Assembly (NCBI GenBank): GCA_958450325.1
Contig: OY288262.1
Coordinates: 12,621,081-12,685,080, forward strand
From: Agrostemma githago
Taxonomy: Eukaryota; Streptophyta; Magnoliopsida; Caryophyllales; Caryophyllaceae
DNA length: 64,000 nt
Direction of reading: 5' to 3'
Position numbers and translations under genes: made by a program. Of the stretch, positions 11,422 to 22,218 are shown one piece after another. Below the pieces are notes generated by a model. That model searched no databases and was not told the DNA's origin. It saw only the letters and a program-made list of their open reading frames with translations. The first letter of the stretch is position 1. Each line of letters begins with the position of its first letter.

Positions 11422-12196
11422 TCCCCTACTCCCCTTTGTGCTTCTTCTTCGACGTTTGAGTCCACCCAACTGTTGTATACCCCCTCCCAACCTCCCTAAC
11501 TATCCTTGCCTTATCATATGCCCCATATACTTCATTGTCATGCTCCCACTTTGTTATCTATCCACTTTACACCGATTCTCACATCAAATCCCACCGCCTA
11601 CCATTACTACCTCTACCGTGAGTTCTTCTCAAGTTCGAAGCGGGATGGCAACGATGAAGATAAGCAACGTACCTATAATGATCATTGAGGCGATGGAGCG
11701 AGTGAGTTGCTAACTGGTCGGTACGACAACTATCCTTTCTTTTCCGTCTTTTATTGCTTGTTTTCCGCTCGTCTATCCCCTTCCCCTTGTACACTTATGT
11801 GTCTTGGTGTCATGGAGGCCTTCAGGCCTTAGTATGGTTGCTCCCGACTCTCGATGACGTGATTATGTCGAGAGTCAATCGATTAATCCAAATTTACAAG
11901 ATTTTCACCTTTTTTTTCTTAGGAGTTAGTCGGTTTTGGACGGAATCTGGGCTAGGTGACTTGATTACACCTAGCCCTCCCCTCCCATTTCCTTTTTATT
12001 TCTTTCTTTTTATTTTCTTCCCCCATCCATATCTTTTCTCGTCTCAGCCCATGGTGACTTGACTACACCCCGGCCGGACGATTTCTACCCTTTTCTTCGC
12101 TTTTATCTTTGATTTTTAGCTTTATTTTCGTAGTTTCTTTTATTTTCTTTTGTGTCTCCGCACACTATGATCGAGCATGAGGACATTGCTCGGTTT

Positions 12197-12210
12197 AAGT
12201 GTGGGGGAGC
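12197..12210 (+). promoter_or_regulatory. Second (internal) polypurine tract, NA1
   Basis: AAGTGTGGGGGAGC is nearly identical to the terminal tract AAGTGTGGGGGAGT at 13,943, but lies 1.75 kb upstream of the LTR and is preceded by GAGGACATTGCTCGG. NA2 has the equivalent at 60,112. It could act as a central plus-strand primer. Confidence 0.6.
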
Positions 12211-13076
12211 AATATTCTAGCATAGTTAGTTTTATTTTCGTAGTTTTTCGAAAAATCTTTAAAAACCCAAAAAATTTGAAATTTTTTCACAAAAATCAAA
12301 AAGATTTTCTTTTTGTGTCTTTTTCTTTTGTGTCGTTGTGTCGTATATTTGTTTTGTGTGCGTGTTTTGCCTCCCTTTTTCCTTATAGGTTGCTTAAATC
12401 ACCAATAGCTTTGGAGAGCTTTCATGACTTCTGGTAACATCTTTATCCCTTTTTCTTCTTTATCTCTTGCGAAGTTTGGAGAAGATTGTGATGTTGTGTG
12501 CTCGGGTGGAGCTTTGTAAATTTGTGGTTGATTTGGTGGCTTGTTTGGATGATCGGGGTGGTGTTTGTGTTGTTTATGTGTTCGTTTTGTTTTGTTTTTG
12601 TTTTGTTGCTTTTGCTTCTTTTTCTTTCGTTCCTTGTTGAGTCTTTGTTTTGTGTTGTGTAGTTGTGTCTTGTGTGTAAAAAGGTTTTCGAAAACCCGGT
12701 TTAGAGACTAGTGTGCGAGTGTTTACTTTCCCTTTCTAGTAATGTAAATCGAGTCTTGGACTTTACTCTAGTAGAATGACCCTAAATCAATGATTTCGTT
12801 GGTCCTTTACCTTGAGTCCACCTAGCTTACTAGGGATTTACTACGGGGTTTGCACTTTTGACCATTATGACCACCCACGGTGCCAAAAGGCCTTGGTTAC
12901 CGAGTCCCGTCCCTTAGGTGACCGTGTTTGGGATTGTTTGATTAGTCCAAGTTCTCCACCTTTTTGTGGGTTTAAAAGGGGATGCGCACCCCCGACATAC
13001 CCATTCCCCTACCTCCTACACATATCCACACAATAAATTGCAATTTGTTGAATTCTCCTTTTCTTGTTACACAAAG

Positions 13077-13256
13077 AAATGCCAAAAAGCCAAATCATGC
13101 CAAAAAGGGCAAAGAAAAGAAAGAAAATGAAAGAAATAAATAAATGAAGAAAAAGAAAAGGCACAAAAGCCAAAAAGAAAATAGAAAAGAAGAAAAAGAA
13201 ATGGCATAGCAAAACAAAGCAAAAATACAAAAGAAAGAAAAGTGCCAAAAAGAAAA
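13077..13256 (+). repeat. Purine-rich GCCAAAAAG/GAAAAGAAAG tract, NA1
   Basis: About 180 bp of nearly pure purine on the + strand with recurring GCCAAAAAG words. NA2 has a matching block at 61,000-61,190 and Athila a shorter one near 50,570-50,640. Function unknown. Confidence 0.6.
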
Positions 13257-13942
13257 TAGTCTCACAAAAATAATCCCGACATCTCAAAATAAGCCTTTTA
13301 CCGACTATTATCATGAAAAGCCTACCAAAGGACCGAGTCCCTAGGAAGAATGATAGCGATAGTGGTCGGTCTTCCCTCACTTTGCAATATTTTCCACCTT
13401 TTTACTTGGACTAGTTAGGCGGTTTTGGACATGGGACGACCCTCTTGGCTCATCGCTAAAGGGGGCGGGGTCTCACTTACCTACAGTGTTGACTAACACC
13501 GTGGTTCATCCCTTTTCCACTCCGCCGATCGTCCCGTAGTACGTTCTTAGAAAGTTAGGAGGAATCTAGGTAAGTTACCAACGTTTTTGTTGCTTTATCG
13601 TCATACTATTAGGGTTTAGTTCACCTTGGTTTGTATTTCTAGCTTGGGAACGTTGTCACTTGCCTTGAGTCCTAAACCGGTGTCTTTTCACCGCTTTGTT
13701 GAGGGAAGCGGTATTTGTTCTCTTTTGGGTGCAACCGATTATTTGTTTGTTTGTATGTTTGTTTGTTTATGTGTTGTTGTGTCCGGTTGCATCCACGGTT
13801 TTGTCGCAAGACCCCACTTGCCTTGCGGAGTGCACTTTTCCTCTAAGTGTACTCGCGTAAGTTGAAAGGGCGTAGGGTGCGCTAATACCCACTCGGCTAG
13901 TTTAGTAGTTAGTATGTGCTTACTCGAGGGCGAGTAAGGGTT

Positions 13943-13956
13943 AAGTGTGGGGGAGT
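13943..13956 (+). promoter_or_regulatory. Polypurine tract, NA1
   Basis: AAGTGTGGGGGAGT abuts the 3' LTR start (TGATAAG). Confidence 0.85.
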
Positions 13957-15605
13957 TGATAAGTGTAGTTTGTAGTGCCTAATTGTGGTGTTTTGGTCCC
14001 ATTTTCCTTGTGGAATCGCTCCTTGGGTGCGGTTTATGGGCTTCTTATGCTTCCTCTAGCTCGTTTCAGGTTCCCGAGACTATTCATGAAGAGTTGGAGC
14101 GATTCCGACTCAATACATACACATTTTGGAGCCAACGAAGTGAAGGAACGATCACTCGGTGCCTTGGATTCGATCCCGAGACCTCGAGACCCGATCCCGA
14201 GCCTCCGAGACCCGAGCCCTAGTCCCGAGAATCGATGAGAAACCCATGAGAGGCAAGGAGAGACCAAAAAGATCATAATGGAGGCCTACAAGGTCCTTCC
14301 CGGGCGGGATAATGCCTTCCCGACCGGGAAGTAGTGCACAAAAGGAGAGGCGACTGTCTTGAGCCCGTCCCGGCCGAGAAGAACTCGTCCCGGTCGGGAC
14401 CGTCTCGTCCTGGGCGAGACCAAACCGTCCCGGGCGTGACGAAGCACTGGCAGCCCGCAATTGATTCTTTTCTTCTCCTTCATTCTTGTACCCATATAAA
14501 TACTCCCCTCTTGTATTGTTTATGTATCCTACACTACATTAGACTCTCTTAAGCCTCTCTGCAAATTATAAACCCTAGATTTAAAGTTCATCCATTTAGT
14601 TTAATCTTCCTTCAATCTTCCTTTAATCTTAGTTTAATCTAGTTTAGATAATCTTGTATTAAGTGGGTTCTTGAAGATTTCTCCAAGCTTGACATCCTTG
14701 GAGTTGATTTGGGTTCTTATTTATTCAAGATTGAATCTTTTTCTTCATTTTGTTGTTGGTATAATCTCCTCTACTCTTATTCTTGTTTATTTAATCTAGT
14801 TTCAATCATTTCATATTGTTATTGTTCTTGTTCTTATTTGTTATTATGGATGTTTGGATGTTTGAGTTGATTTCTCTTGTTTATGTTATTGTTAGTCTCA
14901 TAATGAGTGAGTAGTCTCCTTGTGGGGTTAGTAGGGGGATTAAGGGTAGATTATGGGTGATTAGGGTTTGATTAGGGGTAAAGGTTACATCTTTGTTGTT
15001 AGTCACATATTGGGCACTCTATGTGTTTGTTGATTTGCTTGTATGAGTAGTAGTGGCCAATGCTTCCCATACTTGTGCTCATCTTCTCATTGTTTGTCTA
15101 TTATGTGATCATGTTGAGAATAGTCGTAGTCACGAGAGTGCGGACTAGGGTCTACGTAGCGAGAGCCCGGACCTACCTTGACTTCGGTCTACGTAGCGAG
15201 AGCCCGGACCGACTCTTGCAACTAGGAGACACCTACACCCTTGATCACCCCAATTACCCATCTACACTTACGAACCCGGCCCACCTCACTTCCTTTCATA
15301 TTTGAGTTCATCCTCTTAGTTAGTCATCATTCCATTAGTTTCATTGTTTAGTTTGTTTCTAGTTATTCCTCTTAATCTTGTTTTAGCTAGTTCATCATTA
15401 GTCTAGTTCTTACTTCTCCTCCACCATATTTTTCCAATTATCGCTTTCTTTGTGTTTGTTTGGTGATTTAGTCTCGTTTTTAGGCCGACATAGTCTAGAT
15501 TTCGTAATACCGTCTCCGTGGATACGATCCCGACTTACCCTAACTACCGTTAGGTCTAGCCGGTTATTTTATTGACGGTGGGGACGTGACAAATCCCTAC
15601 CATCA
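13957..15605 (+). repeat. 3' LTR of NA1
   Basis: 1,649 bp, starting TGATAAGTGTAG after the purine tract and ending CCATCA before the CCCGG duplication. Its dyad cluster lies at about 14,298-14,440 and its TATA box at 14,495-14,502. Confidence 0.92.
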
Positions 15606-16113
15606 CCCGGACGTCATCTGGGTTCATAAATCTTTCAGCTAGGTCGATCAAGGAAACGGTATCGTCTTCTGTCATACGAGATACCTCCATGTGAGAAAGC
15701 CCTAAAAATTCTCGTAGTTTTCTCCTCATGTCATGAACTGAAAACAGGATAGCAGGGCGAAGCATGGGATTTCATCCTCCTACGGCAGCAATTTCCTCAG
15801 CAATAGGACAAGTTTCGCCTCGGGGAAAGCTAAAAACGTGATAAGTATCGTCCCAATAGGACAAGCAAGCATCTAGAAAGTGACGGTCTACTTGCATTTG
15901 GCGGATCGTGAATAACTGGGTGACGCCATTCTGGTTCAGAATAACTTTATCCGCGTCTCTAAAGTATCGAGACCAATCTTGCAGCATTCCAATTAGTCGA
16001 TCGATTCTCATATTTGGATTTCTAAAAGGAAAATAAGTTTCTAAGGGCTTGTTTTTTTTAAGAGAAAGAAGGGAATTGTGGAAATTATGAAGAAATTGTG
16101 AGCCAGGAGGGGG

Positions 16114-16121
16114 TATTTATA
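16114..16121 (-). promoter_or_regulatory. TATA box for the antisense ORF, copy A
   Basis: TATAAATA on the minus strand lies about 100 bp before the aORF start codon at 16,011. The same octamer is at an equivalent distance in copy B (37,376-37,383 before the ATG at 37,488). Conservation of both motif and spacing supports an antisense promoter separate from the LTR. Confidence 0.7.
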
Positions 16122-16638
16122 GCATGAAACCCGGATTCTCCTCCTCACTTTGGGATTCCCAATCCCAGAGGATTTAGCATACAGGTCTTATCCTAGGATC
16201 TAGCTAAGTCATCCCAAGCATTCCTACTCCTTTTCAGAGTCAAAATACTCTAATTTTCAAAACTCTTTCAAATTCAAAAATTCAAAAAATCTTCTTCAAA
16301 ATTTTATTCCCCAGTGCGAGTCATTTCTCTTAAAAATGTGTTACATACAAACTTTGCATAAATCATGTACAGGACGACTCGGGCAAAACCGTGCAACCAA
16401 CTCCCCAGCGGCATTTAACGGGATGAGCCCGTGTATGGGCACACCCAAGACTTATACGACAAGTCCAATTCCCCACAGAATTATCATCATCAGCTCAGGT
16501 ATTATTTCCAACTTATGGCTGGCGAGCCCTTTTACGCGAGTCTAATGGACTTTAAACGACCCAACCGGAAGCTGCCAGGTTTTTATCTTTGATTGACCTG
16601 GTAGCTACCCTGACTTTCGCCCTGTCCAAGCCTCAGTC
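16122..16638. other. Tat internal 3' region between aORF promoter and PPT
   Basis: This region matches 36,852-37,375 of copy B in reverse orientation. No ORF stands out. It lies upstream of the antisense TATA box and would be 3' untranslated sequence for the sense transcript. Confidence 0.6.
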
Positions 16639-16651
16639 AAAGTGGGGGCTC
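16639..16651 (+). promoter_or_regulatory. Polypurine tract of Tat copy A
   Basis: AAAGTGGGGGCTC directly precedes the LTR start TGTAGACACCC. It would prime plus-strand DNA synthesis. The reverse complement of nearly the same sequence abuts the copy B LTR at 36,839-36,851. Confidence 0.85.
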
Positions 16652-17242
16652 TGTAGACACCCACATTTTACTGCCAGGTGTCTATGGCTGTTTCCGACAA
16701 ATACCCGATGATGATCGGACGCAAACGTGCTTTAATATACTCGAAAACGGGCTCAAAATCATTGGCATTTGGCTTGGGCTTTTTACGGTGTACAAATCTC
16801 ACAAAACCTACCTCAAAATCAGGCCCAGTAGGTCGTTTCGAGTCAAATAAGACTAATTTGGGTCGAACCCGGCACCAGGGGCAAAATCGTCTTTTAGAGA
16901 CCGAGTCAAAACCCGGTCAAAGATATTCTCGACACACACGGACCAGCCGTGACACCTCACACGTCCGGTTTGGACTCCAACACTACAAAAAATCAGCTAC
17001 GCAAAATATTAAACAAATCCGTTTAGGGATACAATTCGATTTCAAGTAGAAATTCTATCCGAATACCGAATCAAACACTCGACCAAGCGTAAGACACTCG
17101 GCCGAGCAGGCTATTTCAGCCGGTTTCCTTGCTTCCTTACCAAGCAAACGGAATTCTCGCGCTTCTCAGCTTCTTACGTTTCCTATCTGAAGCGGTAGTT
17201 CTAACCCAAACACTTCTCTTATGCCAAGGTCGGGAATTTTCC

Positions 17243-17250
17243 TATAAATA
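17243..17250 (+). promoter_or_regulatory. TATA box in Tat LTR, copy A
   Basis: TATAAATA in the context CCTATAAATAGGCCCC. The equivalent in copy B is at 36,111-36,118 on the minus strand. It is the probable sense promoter, so transcription would start near 17,275. Confidence 0.75.
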
Positions 17251-17869
17251 GGCCCCTTGTATCAATCAAACAACAACAATTGTTACACATCTACAATCCG
17301 CAAAATATACATAAACTCCTTATACCTAACATCGAGAAACCGATAGTATACAACCCGAGATCACGCCAGCCAAAACTGGCCACCTCGCCCGACCCTTTTA
17401 CACGTCCCAACCAAACCACCACAACTCACCAACATTAAACTCGACCCTCCCGTGCCATAGCCACATTCCGACGAGCCCTGATCCGAGTAAACAAAAATCA
17501 TGTAGGTTGACGGTGTAACCAAACCCGACTTCTCTTTTTCTCTCTTCTTCTCCTTCTCGTCCTTTCCTCGTCTTTTCTTCTTTTTTCGTCGTCCGTCGCT
17601 TTTTCTTACGGGTCGTCCGTCGTTTTTTCTTACGGGTCGTCGGGCGTCATTTTTTTTATTATGGGTCGTTCGTCGCTTTTTATTATTTCTAATATCGATT
17701 AAACTATTTTCATATAACAAACGTTCTTAATAATACGATATCAACTCTATAGTCGAATATCGTATTAAAATAATTAAATTAAATCTCGTCGATGCTAAAA
17801 AATCGTTACATCTTTTTACAAAATACGACGATTTTAACGCGAAGAGAATTAACATTCTTTTCTTTTTGT

Positions 17870-18450
17870 TCAAATTCTTTTCAAAAACATTTGTACAAAA
17901 CTTTTTCTAAAAGTCATTCCGAATATTCGATATCGATTTCATAATCGAATATCGAATACGACGAATGTCGAAAATATAAATCGAGTATAAATTAATTCAT
18001 ATTAGTACGCGACTTATCGAAATTAACAATTTTCGAAAAATAAACGAGCCGGGATAGACCATCACGCGAGTCGCGCCCCTCCCAGGCGACTCGCACGGGA
18101 GCCTGAAATCCGCGACCCTTTTTTCGCTTTCTCCATTCCTTCTTAACATCGTTTTTTTAAAATTTTACAAAACGATTTTTCAAAACCTTATATTTACATC
18201 TTTTCTAAAACTATTCCGAATATTTGATATCGATTACATAATCGAATATCGAATATAACGAAGATAGAAAATAATAAGTCGGGTGCAAATTATGCAATAT
18301 TCGCACGCGATTTAATAAAATCATCGATTTTCTTCAAAAAAATCAATTTCGAAAACAGGCTGGGACGCGAGTCGCGCGCGTCCCGTGCGAGCAGCCTGCT
18401 CAAGCGAGTCGCGCGGCTGGCTGGAACGTGACACGGTTTTTTGCTTTTTA
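17870..18450 (+). repeat. Two diverged ~300-bp tandem subrepeats in Tat LTR U5
   Basis: Two successive blocks (about 17,870-18,150 and 18,151-18,450) share the order: T-rich stretch, CCGAATATTCGATATCGAT, a TCGAATATCGAATA palindromic core, then a GC-rich CGCGAGTCGCGC segment. In the first block GCGAGTCGC and GCGACTCGC form a perfect inverted pair. The blocks are strongly diverged from one another. Confidence 0.65.
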
Positions 18451-19076
18451 TTATTTTTTCGAACATCATTTTTTAGACAAAACAGTGTCTTTTTAGCAAT
18501 ATTTCAGATTTAGACAAATATTTTCTCGACCTCGGTCAAACACAAATCATGCATATTCATCATATTTTATTATTCAATCGTTACTAACACGTTTGTTCAT
18601 CTTTTCAGCAATTTCTTTTTTATCGTTCGTTTTATTATACTAAAACGAATCTCACATGCTAAAATACAACTTTGACGTTAATTTTCATGCATTAAACCGA
18701 CTTAGTAACCCATTCAATTCCTCGCATGTTGAGGAAAAACAATGTTTCCATATCATTCATCGTATTACTAGCGCGCGTATTTTAAAATCAAACGATATCT
18801 TAGTAGAGGCCGCTAATGTGCGGGCGGGGTTGAGTGTTCTTTGTGAACTTCCCAACACGTACCCTCACCCCTTACTCATAACCTCGGTTTCCGTATGTCC
18901 GAAACCATTGGTAACGAGAGTCATTCAATACACGGTATCCGATCAAGTCGGTATCCGTATCAAATGCAAAGGGACGAACCCGATAAACTCTGACATCGGA
19001 AATGAGCCGTATTTTGTACACGGCCCACTACGACATAGAGCGGGTTCGAACGGGCCCGAACTCCCACAAAGTTCTG

Positions 19077-19087
19077 TGGCGACTCCA
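19077..19087 (+). promoter_or_regulatory. tRNA-Arg-type primer-binding site remnant
   Basis: TGGCGACTCCA matches the first 11 bases of the site complementary to the tRNA-Arg 3' end that Ogre/Tat elements use; the rest of the 18-base site does not match. Finding it after an LTR that already serves as a 3' LTR suggests a tandem or recombined Tat structure. Confidence 0.55.
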
Positions 19088-19432
19088 ACTTCGATTTAAA
19101 TTTCAATTCGATCCATTCTCATATGGAGATTCATTCGCCTCCCCAAACTCGCGCGTGGCCGCGTCGGGGTGGACCTATGTCATGTCCACAGTACGATTTT
19201 TTTAATAATTATCAATAAAAAATGAATTGTTTTTTTACAAATAAAGCATGATCGACTAACTTCGCTCGTGAGACCATCTTACCCTAAGTGTTGAGTTTTT
19301 AGAGGGCCGTGTTTTTTCCTACCGAGCGTTTATTCAATCCTAACGAATTTTCCTAAACTTTTTCCATTATACCCTCCTATAATTTTTTTTCTTTTATAAT
19401 GAGATTCAATTACACTTCGTTCATTTTTACTC
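19088..19432. other. Unassigned sequence left of the CACTA element
   Basis: I see no gene or recognisable repeat here. The first ~110 bp could be the 5' leader of a second, truncated Tat element; the rest is AT-rich. Confidence 0.5.
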
Positions 19433-19435
19433 CAC

Positions 19436-19860
19436 CACTACTACAATAAAGATCTATTGCAACGCAGGGAAAATGTTGCATATGACCTTTAAATGTTGCT
19501 TTATGGTTTATGCAACATTTTTAACTGTGCTGCTTAAAACTCCGTTGCAATAGCCTAATGCAACACTTTGTGCAACATTTTCTACTCAAATGCAACATTT
19601 TTAAAAAATGTTGCAATGATACCTAATGCAACACATGTCTTGAGTAACTATTGCAACACTTTAAATATAAATATACAACACTTTTTTCTTCTTCCCTCCA
19701 CAATTTTGCAACACTTATTTCAATGTTATGAAACATATTTTTGTCTAAATGAAACATAAATGCAACATTATTTTGGCGCTAATGCAACATATCCAATATT
19801 GTCAAAGGCAACATTATTCTAATTATAATGCAACATTCCTGAATGAAAATGTATAATATA
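19436..19860 (+). repeat. CACTA left terminal and subterminal repeats
   Basis: The terminal repeat is followed by more than ten copies of TGCAACA or its complement TGTTGCA up to about 19,850. Confidence 0.85.
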
Positions 19861-20253
19861 CATTTGTTTTAATTTTTTTCTTGCGCGCTATTAATCGTTA
19901 TAAACAGTACCCACAATACAAGACATCCGATCAAAAATAATAATTAATTGATCCACAAAGAGATGTTCTTAATAATCCAAAAATCAATATTCATGTGTCG
20001 TACATCTTATTGAAAAAATGTCAAGATGAAATAGAGTTAACAGAAATCAACACATTGTTTGAATACAAAAACAAATAAACGTCTGGCATGTACAAGTCTT
20101 CAGTGGATACAAATTTGTGCAAGTACCATTGAATTCATACGTAACCCAAAAGATGGTCTGTGATAAGAAAAAAGAGTAAATAACAATAGTCGTAATGCCA
20201 TGAGATTTTTAAACATTAAAAAAAATGAAGGGATAAAAAATACATACCTCTAA

Positions 20254-21319
20254 TTAACATAAGTATTGTTTTGCAATTTCTGGAGGTATCTTTCCAAGAA
20301 TTTTACGCAAAATATCTGCAGTCGTGTTTTCCCTTTCGGCATCAAGGTCTCTTTGATTGTATTCTCCTCCATCTTTCTTTTTTAAATGTTCTTCTTCGAC
20401 TGTCTTTCCGACTCATTTAGTCTAACAACAATTTCAAAATACATATATTTTCTTAGGTCCTTAATTAAACTACCTTTAAGCGACTCCATAATCTTTAAGT
20501 ACCACATAAGACATCATGTCTCCATTTATTACTTTCTAACTTTTTGTTGGTGACACCCCTAAAATACAAACTACAAGACCATCATACCCCTTACCCATAA
20601 ATCCTAAATAAGGATACGTAAGACCATTTCCATCATCTGGCGAGACAGTTTCCCATACCCTGAAAGGAGAAAGAAGTCATATAATTTGATCACAAATTAG
20701 TGACCTCTTACCCATATAAGGTTCTTAACTCGTATCAGAATAACTACTTCTTTCAATTCACATAAAAAAAATTGCATATGACAGTTTTTAACCTAAATTG
20801 TACATTGGAAACGAAATCAAACTTAAATGGCCTTTAGATTATGAAGAGAAATTGCAGTGTCACTAAAATAGGCTTAAGATTTGGAATCACTAAACGTGTC
20901 AGTATTTTTGTTTGTTTACCACAGGAACCTATATGAGACCTATTATCCCAATTCCTGTTGGTAGCGTAAAGAACGTATAGATACAAACCTAGTCATTCTG
21001 TCTAAGATAAAAAAACAGAACCTCACAAACAACAGTGTTGGGCTAAGCTAAGCGGTTAACATATTATTGCAGTGCAGCACAGATAAAGATCTTGAAGGGA
21101 AATGACAATTAATACGATGAAGACATTTACTCACCTTTCCACAACTCAATGCTTCAAATTTTGATAGTGGGAGATATCATGTTTGTTGTATGAAAGATCA
21201 ATACCATTTTCAGCATCATCTGCATCGATGCTTCCGTTTTGAGTAATGAGTATCCTGTACATTCTCTTTGAGCAAATCTCAGCTAACCTTTTGTCTTCAT
21301 TTCCAAGTAAATATTCCAC
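20254..21319 (-). pseudogene. Exon-like gene fragment captured by the CACTA element
   Basis: Three blocks on the minus strand look like exons. Block 21,319-21,136 lies between TTTGCAG and a GTGAGT donor and reads VEYLLGNEDKRLAEICSKR onward, with a TGA near its end. Block 20,659-20,536 starts after TTTCAG and reads VWETVSPDDGNGLTYPYLG onward to a TAG. Block ~20,430-20,254 is open for over 50 codons, contains DLDAERENTTADILRKILG and ends in TAA. Splice signals and biased codon content suggest a real gene of origin, but I do not recognise the protein. It could be host gene exons or degenerate CACTA protein sequence. Confidence 0.45.
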
Positions 21320-21589
21320 CTGCAAATCTTTAAGCAAAAACTCCTCATGTACCTAGAGTTCAATTTTTCATGAATAGAAGTAAAATGAGAAGAAAAGCCT
21401 ACTAGTTTGACAAAATAATGTATACCCAAATTACTGTATCCTTCTAAATTACTCATTCTTTACCTGAATAGTTTTTGAACTGAAATTCACGACCCCTTAT
21501 CTGTCTAGCTAGGACCTTGTTTATAGGCTGGTAAACACTGTAGGACCCTGTTTAGAGGATGGTAAATACTATAGTTGAAGTCTGCAAGT

Positions 21590-21727
21590 ATGAATGGGCA
21601 TGTTAAGACCGAGTCAGAAGGTAGTGAATTGGAGTCTGAAGATGATGATGAGGAGGAGGATGATTTCAATGACGATGACGACATTTATCCAGCTTCAGCT
21701 GCTCACAACAATAATAAATTCCCATGA
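21590..21727 (+). pseudogene. Short acidic coding-like fragment
   Basis: ATG to TGA encodes 45 residues dominated by Asp, Glu and Ser (MNGHVKTESEGSELESEDDD and a further Asp-rich run). It is on the strand opposite the fragment at 20,254-21,319. It resembles a captured C-terminal exon; origin unknown. Confidence 0.35.
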
Positions 21728-21728
21728 A

Positions 21729-21774
21729 GGATATATATATATATATATATATATATAATGAGAGAGAGAGAGAG
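21729..21774. repeat. (AT)n and (GA)n microsatellite
   Basis: About 14 AT dinucleotides followed by a GAGAGAGA run. Confidence 0.9.
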
Positions 21775-22218
21775 TACATCACGACCAACCAAAGTTGCCT
21801 TCTTGTTTGCACACTTGCATGACACTACGTTACTCTTACATATAGTCCTACTTTTTCAATTCATCTTAATAATTAATTTATTAAGTATATAATGAAGTAA
21901 TCAAATGGAAAGATGGATAAGACTTTGGTATACTAACTAGATAGAATGAATCATTCCTTATTCTCTTATCATGATTATTAATGGAGAAGACATTGTTATA
22001 CTATTAGATAGAAGATTGTTTAATTATGTGTTTGAAAGACCATATGTAAAGAAATTATATACCATCTTTCAATTATCAAAATACACAAATCACATTCACG
22101 AACACATAATAGATATTCACTTCACATACACTCACATACCAGCACTCAAGTAATTATCGATAAAAGGATATGTAGGGTGCATTATCCTTTTTTTAGCATA
22201 CATATATGATGAATCATC

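Larger units (their letters stand above)
10915..13942 (+). other. Noncoding 3' half of NA1 internal region
   Basis: No credible gene. It holds a dyad array (11,213-11,421), a second purine tract (12,197), T/G-rich sequence (12,480-12,720), a purine-rich block (13,077-13,256), and GC-balanced sequence to the polypurine tract. Most of 11,930-13,942 aligns by eye with 59,850-61,868 of NA2, so the two non-autonomous families share a conserved noncoding 3' half. The stretch from about 10,985 to 11,900, including the dyad array, has no counterpart in NA2. Confidence 0.75.
5850..15605 (+). mobile_element. NA1: non-autonomous Athila-related LTR element (Gag-PR only)
   Basis: The element has two LTRs (5,850-7,488 and 13,957-15,605) beginning TGATAA and ending CCATCA, flanked by a CCCGG duplication (5,845-5,849 and 15,606-15,610). 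The empty site can be read in Tat copy B at about 37,868. A tRNA-Asp primer site and a polypurine tract are both present. The only coding region is gag plus protease, with no trace of RT, RNase H or integrase. It inserted after Tat copy A and would need Athila enzymes in trans. The 5' LTR lacks about 19 bp near its start that the 3' LTR has, so the copy is not recent. Confidence 0.92.
4573..16011 (-). pseudogene. Tat antisense ORF (aORF), copy A, split by an Athila insertion
   Basis: An antisense reading frame runs opposite to pol between pol and the 3' LTR. The start ATG is at 16,011-16,009; exon 1 continues to 15,611, is interrupted by the NA1 element, and resumes at 5,849-5,609. A 145-bp intron follows, then exon 2 runs from 5,463 to the stop at 4,573. 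Copy B gives the same protein, which supports the model. The N-terminal part (near residues 40-80) has a YWDD...FPRGE pattern that loosely recalls plant mobile domain or DUF7745-type proteins. The C-terminus is Arg/Lys/Pro-rich (KKRVRAKE), like a nuclear localisation signal. Stops replace a Trp codon near 15,768 and another codon early in exon 2 (about 5,337). Antisense ORFs are known in Tat/Ogre elements; their function is unknown. Confidence 0.8.
1..19073 (+). mobile_element. Ty3/gypsy Tat-clade retrotransposon, copy A (5' end outside window)
   Basis: The assignment rests on pol order RT, degenerate gypsy RNase H, a second (archaeal-type) RNase H, then integrase, which is diagnostic of the Tat clade. 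Further support is an antisense ORF downstream of pol, a polypurine tract at 16,639 and an LTR beginning TGTAGACACCC at 16,652. The left edge of the window cuts the element between protease and RT. A 9.8-kb Athila relative (5,850-15,605) is inserted in the antisense ORF. The pol is full of stops, so the copy is dead. The right end is uncertain: homology to copy B stops at 17,533, but a tRNA-Arg-type primer site at 19,077 implies that the LTR runs to about 19,073. Confidence 0.88.
16652..19073 (+). repeat. Tat LTR, copy A
   Basis: The LTR starts TGTAGACACCC after the polypurine tract. It has an ACTCGGCCGAG dyad near 17,095, a TATA box at 17,243 and a long R-U5 part. Homology to the copy B LTR covers 16,652-17,533 only. 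I place the end near 19,073 because a tRNA-Arg-type primer site begins at 19,077; this end is an inference. If correct, copy B lost most of its U5. The bases 18,656-19,073 look codon-like in one frame, but I treat this as LTR sequence. Confidence 0.65.

Noticed and set aside
11138..11713. 191-codon frame with Arg-Pro-Gly-Arg repeats (and similar frames in the LTRs, e.g. 6,016-6,378 minus)
   Set aside because: The repeats are the translated TCCCGACCGGGA dyads; similar peptides appear in several frames and on both strands.
13009..13380. Phe-rich 123-codon minus-strand frame (and 60,938-61,258 in NA2)
   Set aside because: It is the complement of the purine-rich tract; low complexity.
17361..17720. 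119-codon Lys/Arg-rich minus-strand frame
   Set aside because: It is produced by T/C-rich LTR sequence with short GTCGTCCGTCG repeats; copy B does not preserve it.
18656..19099. 147-codon frame
   Set aside because: It lies in the probable R-U5 part of the Tat LTR, ends at the primer site, and has no recognisable protein features.
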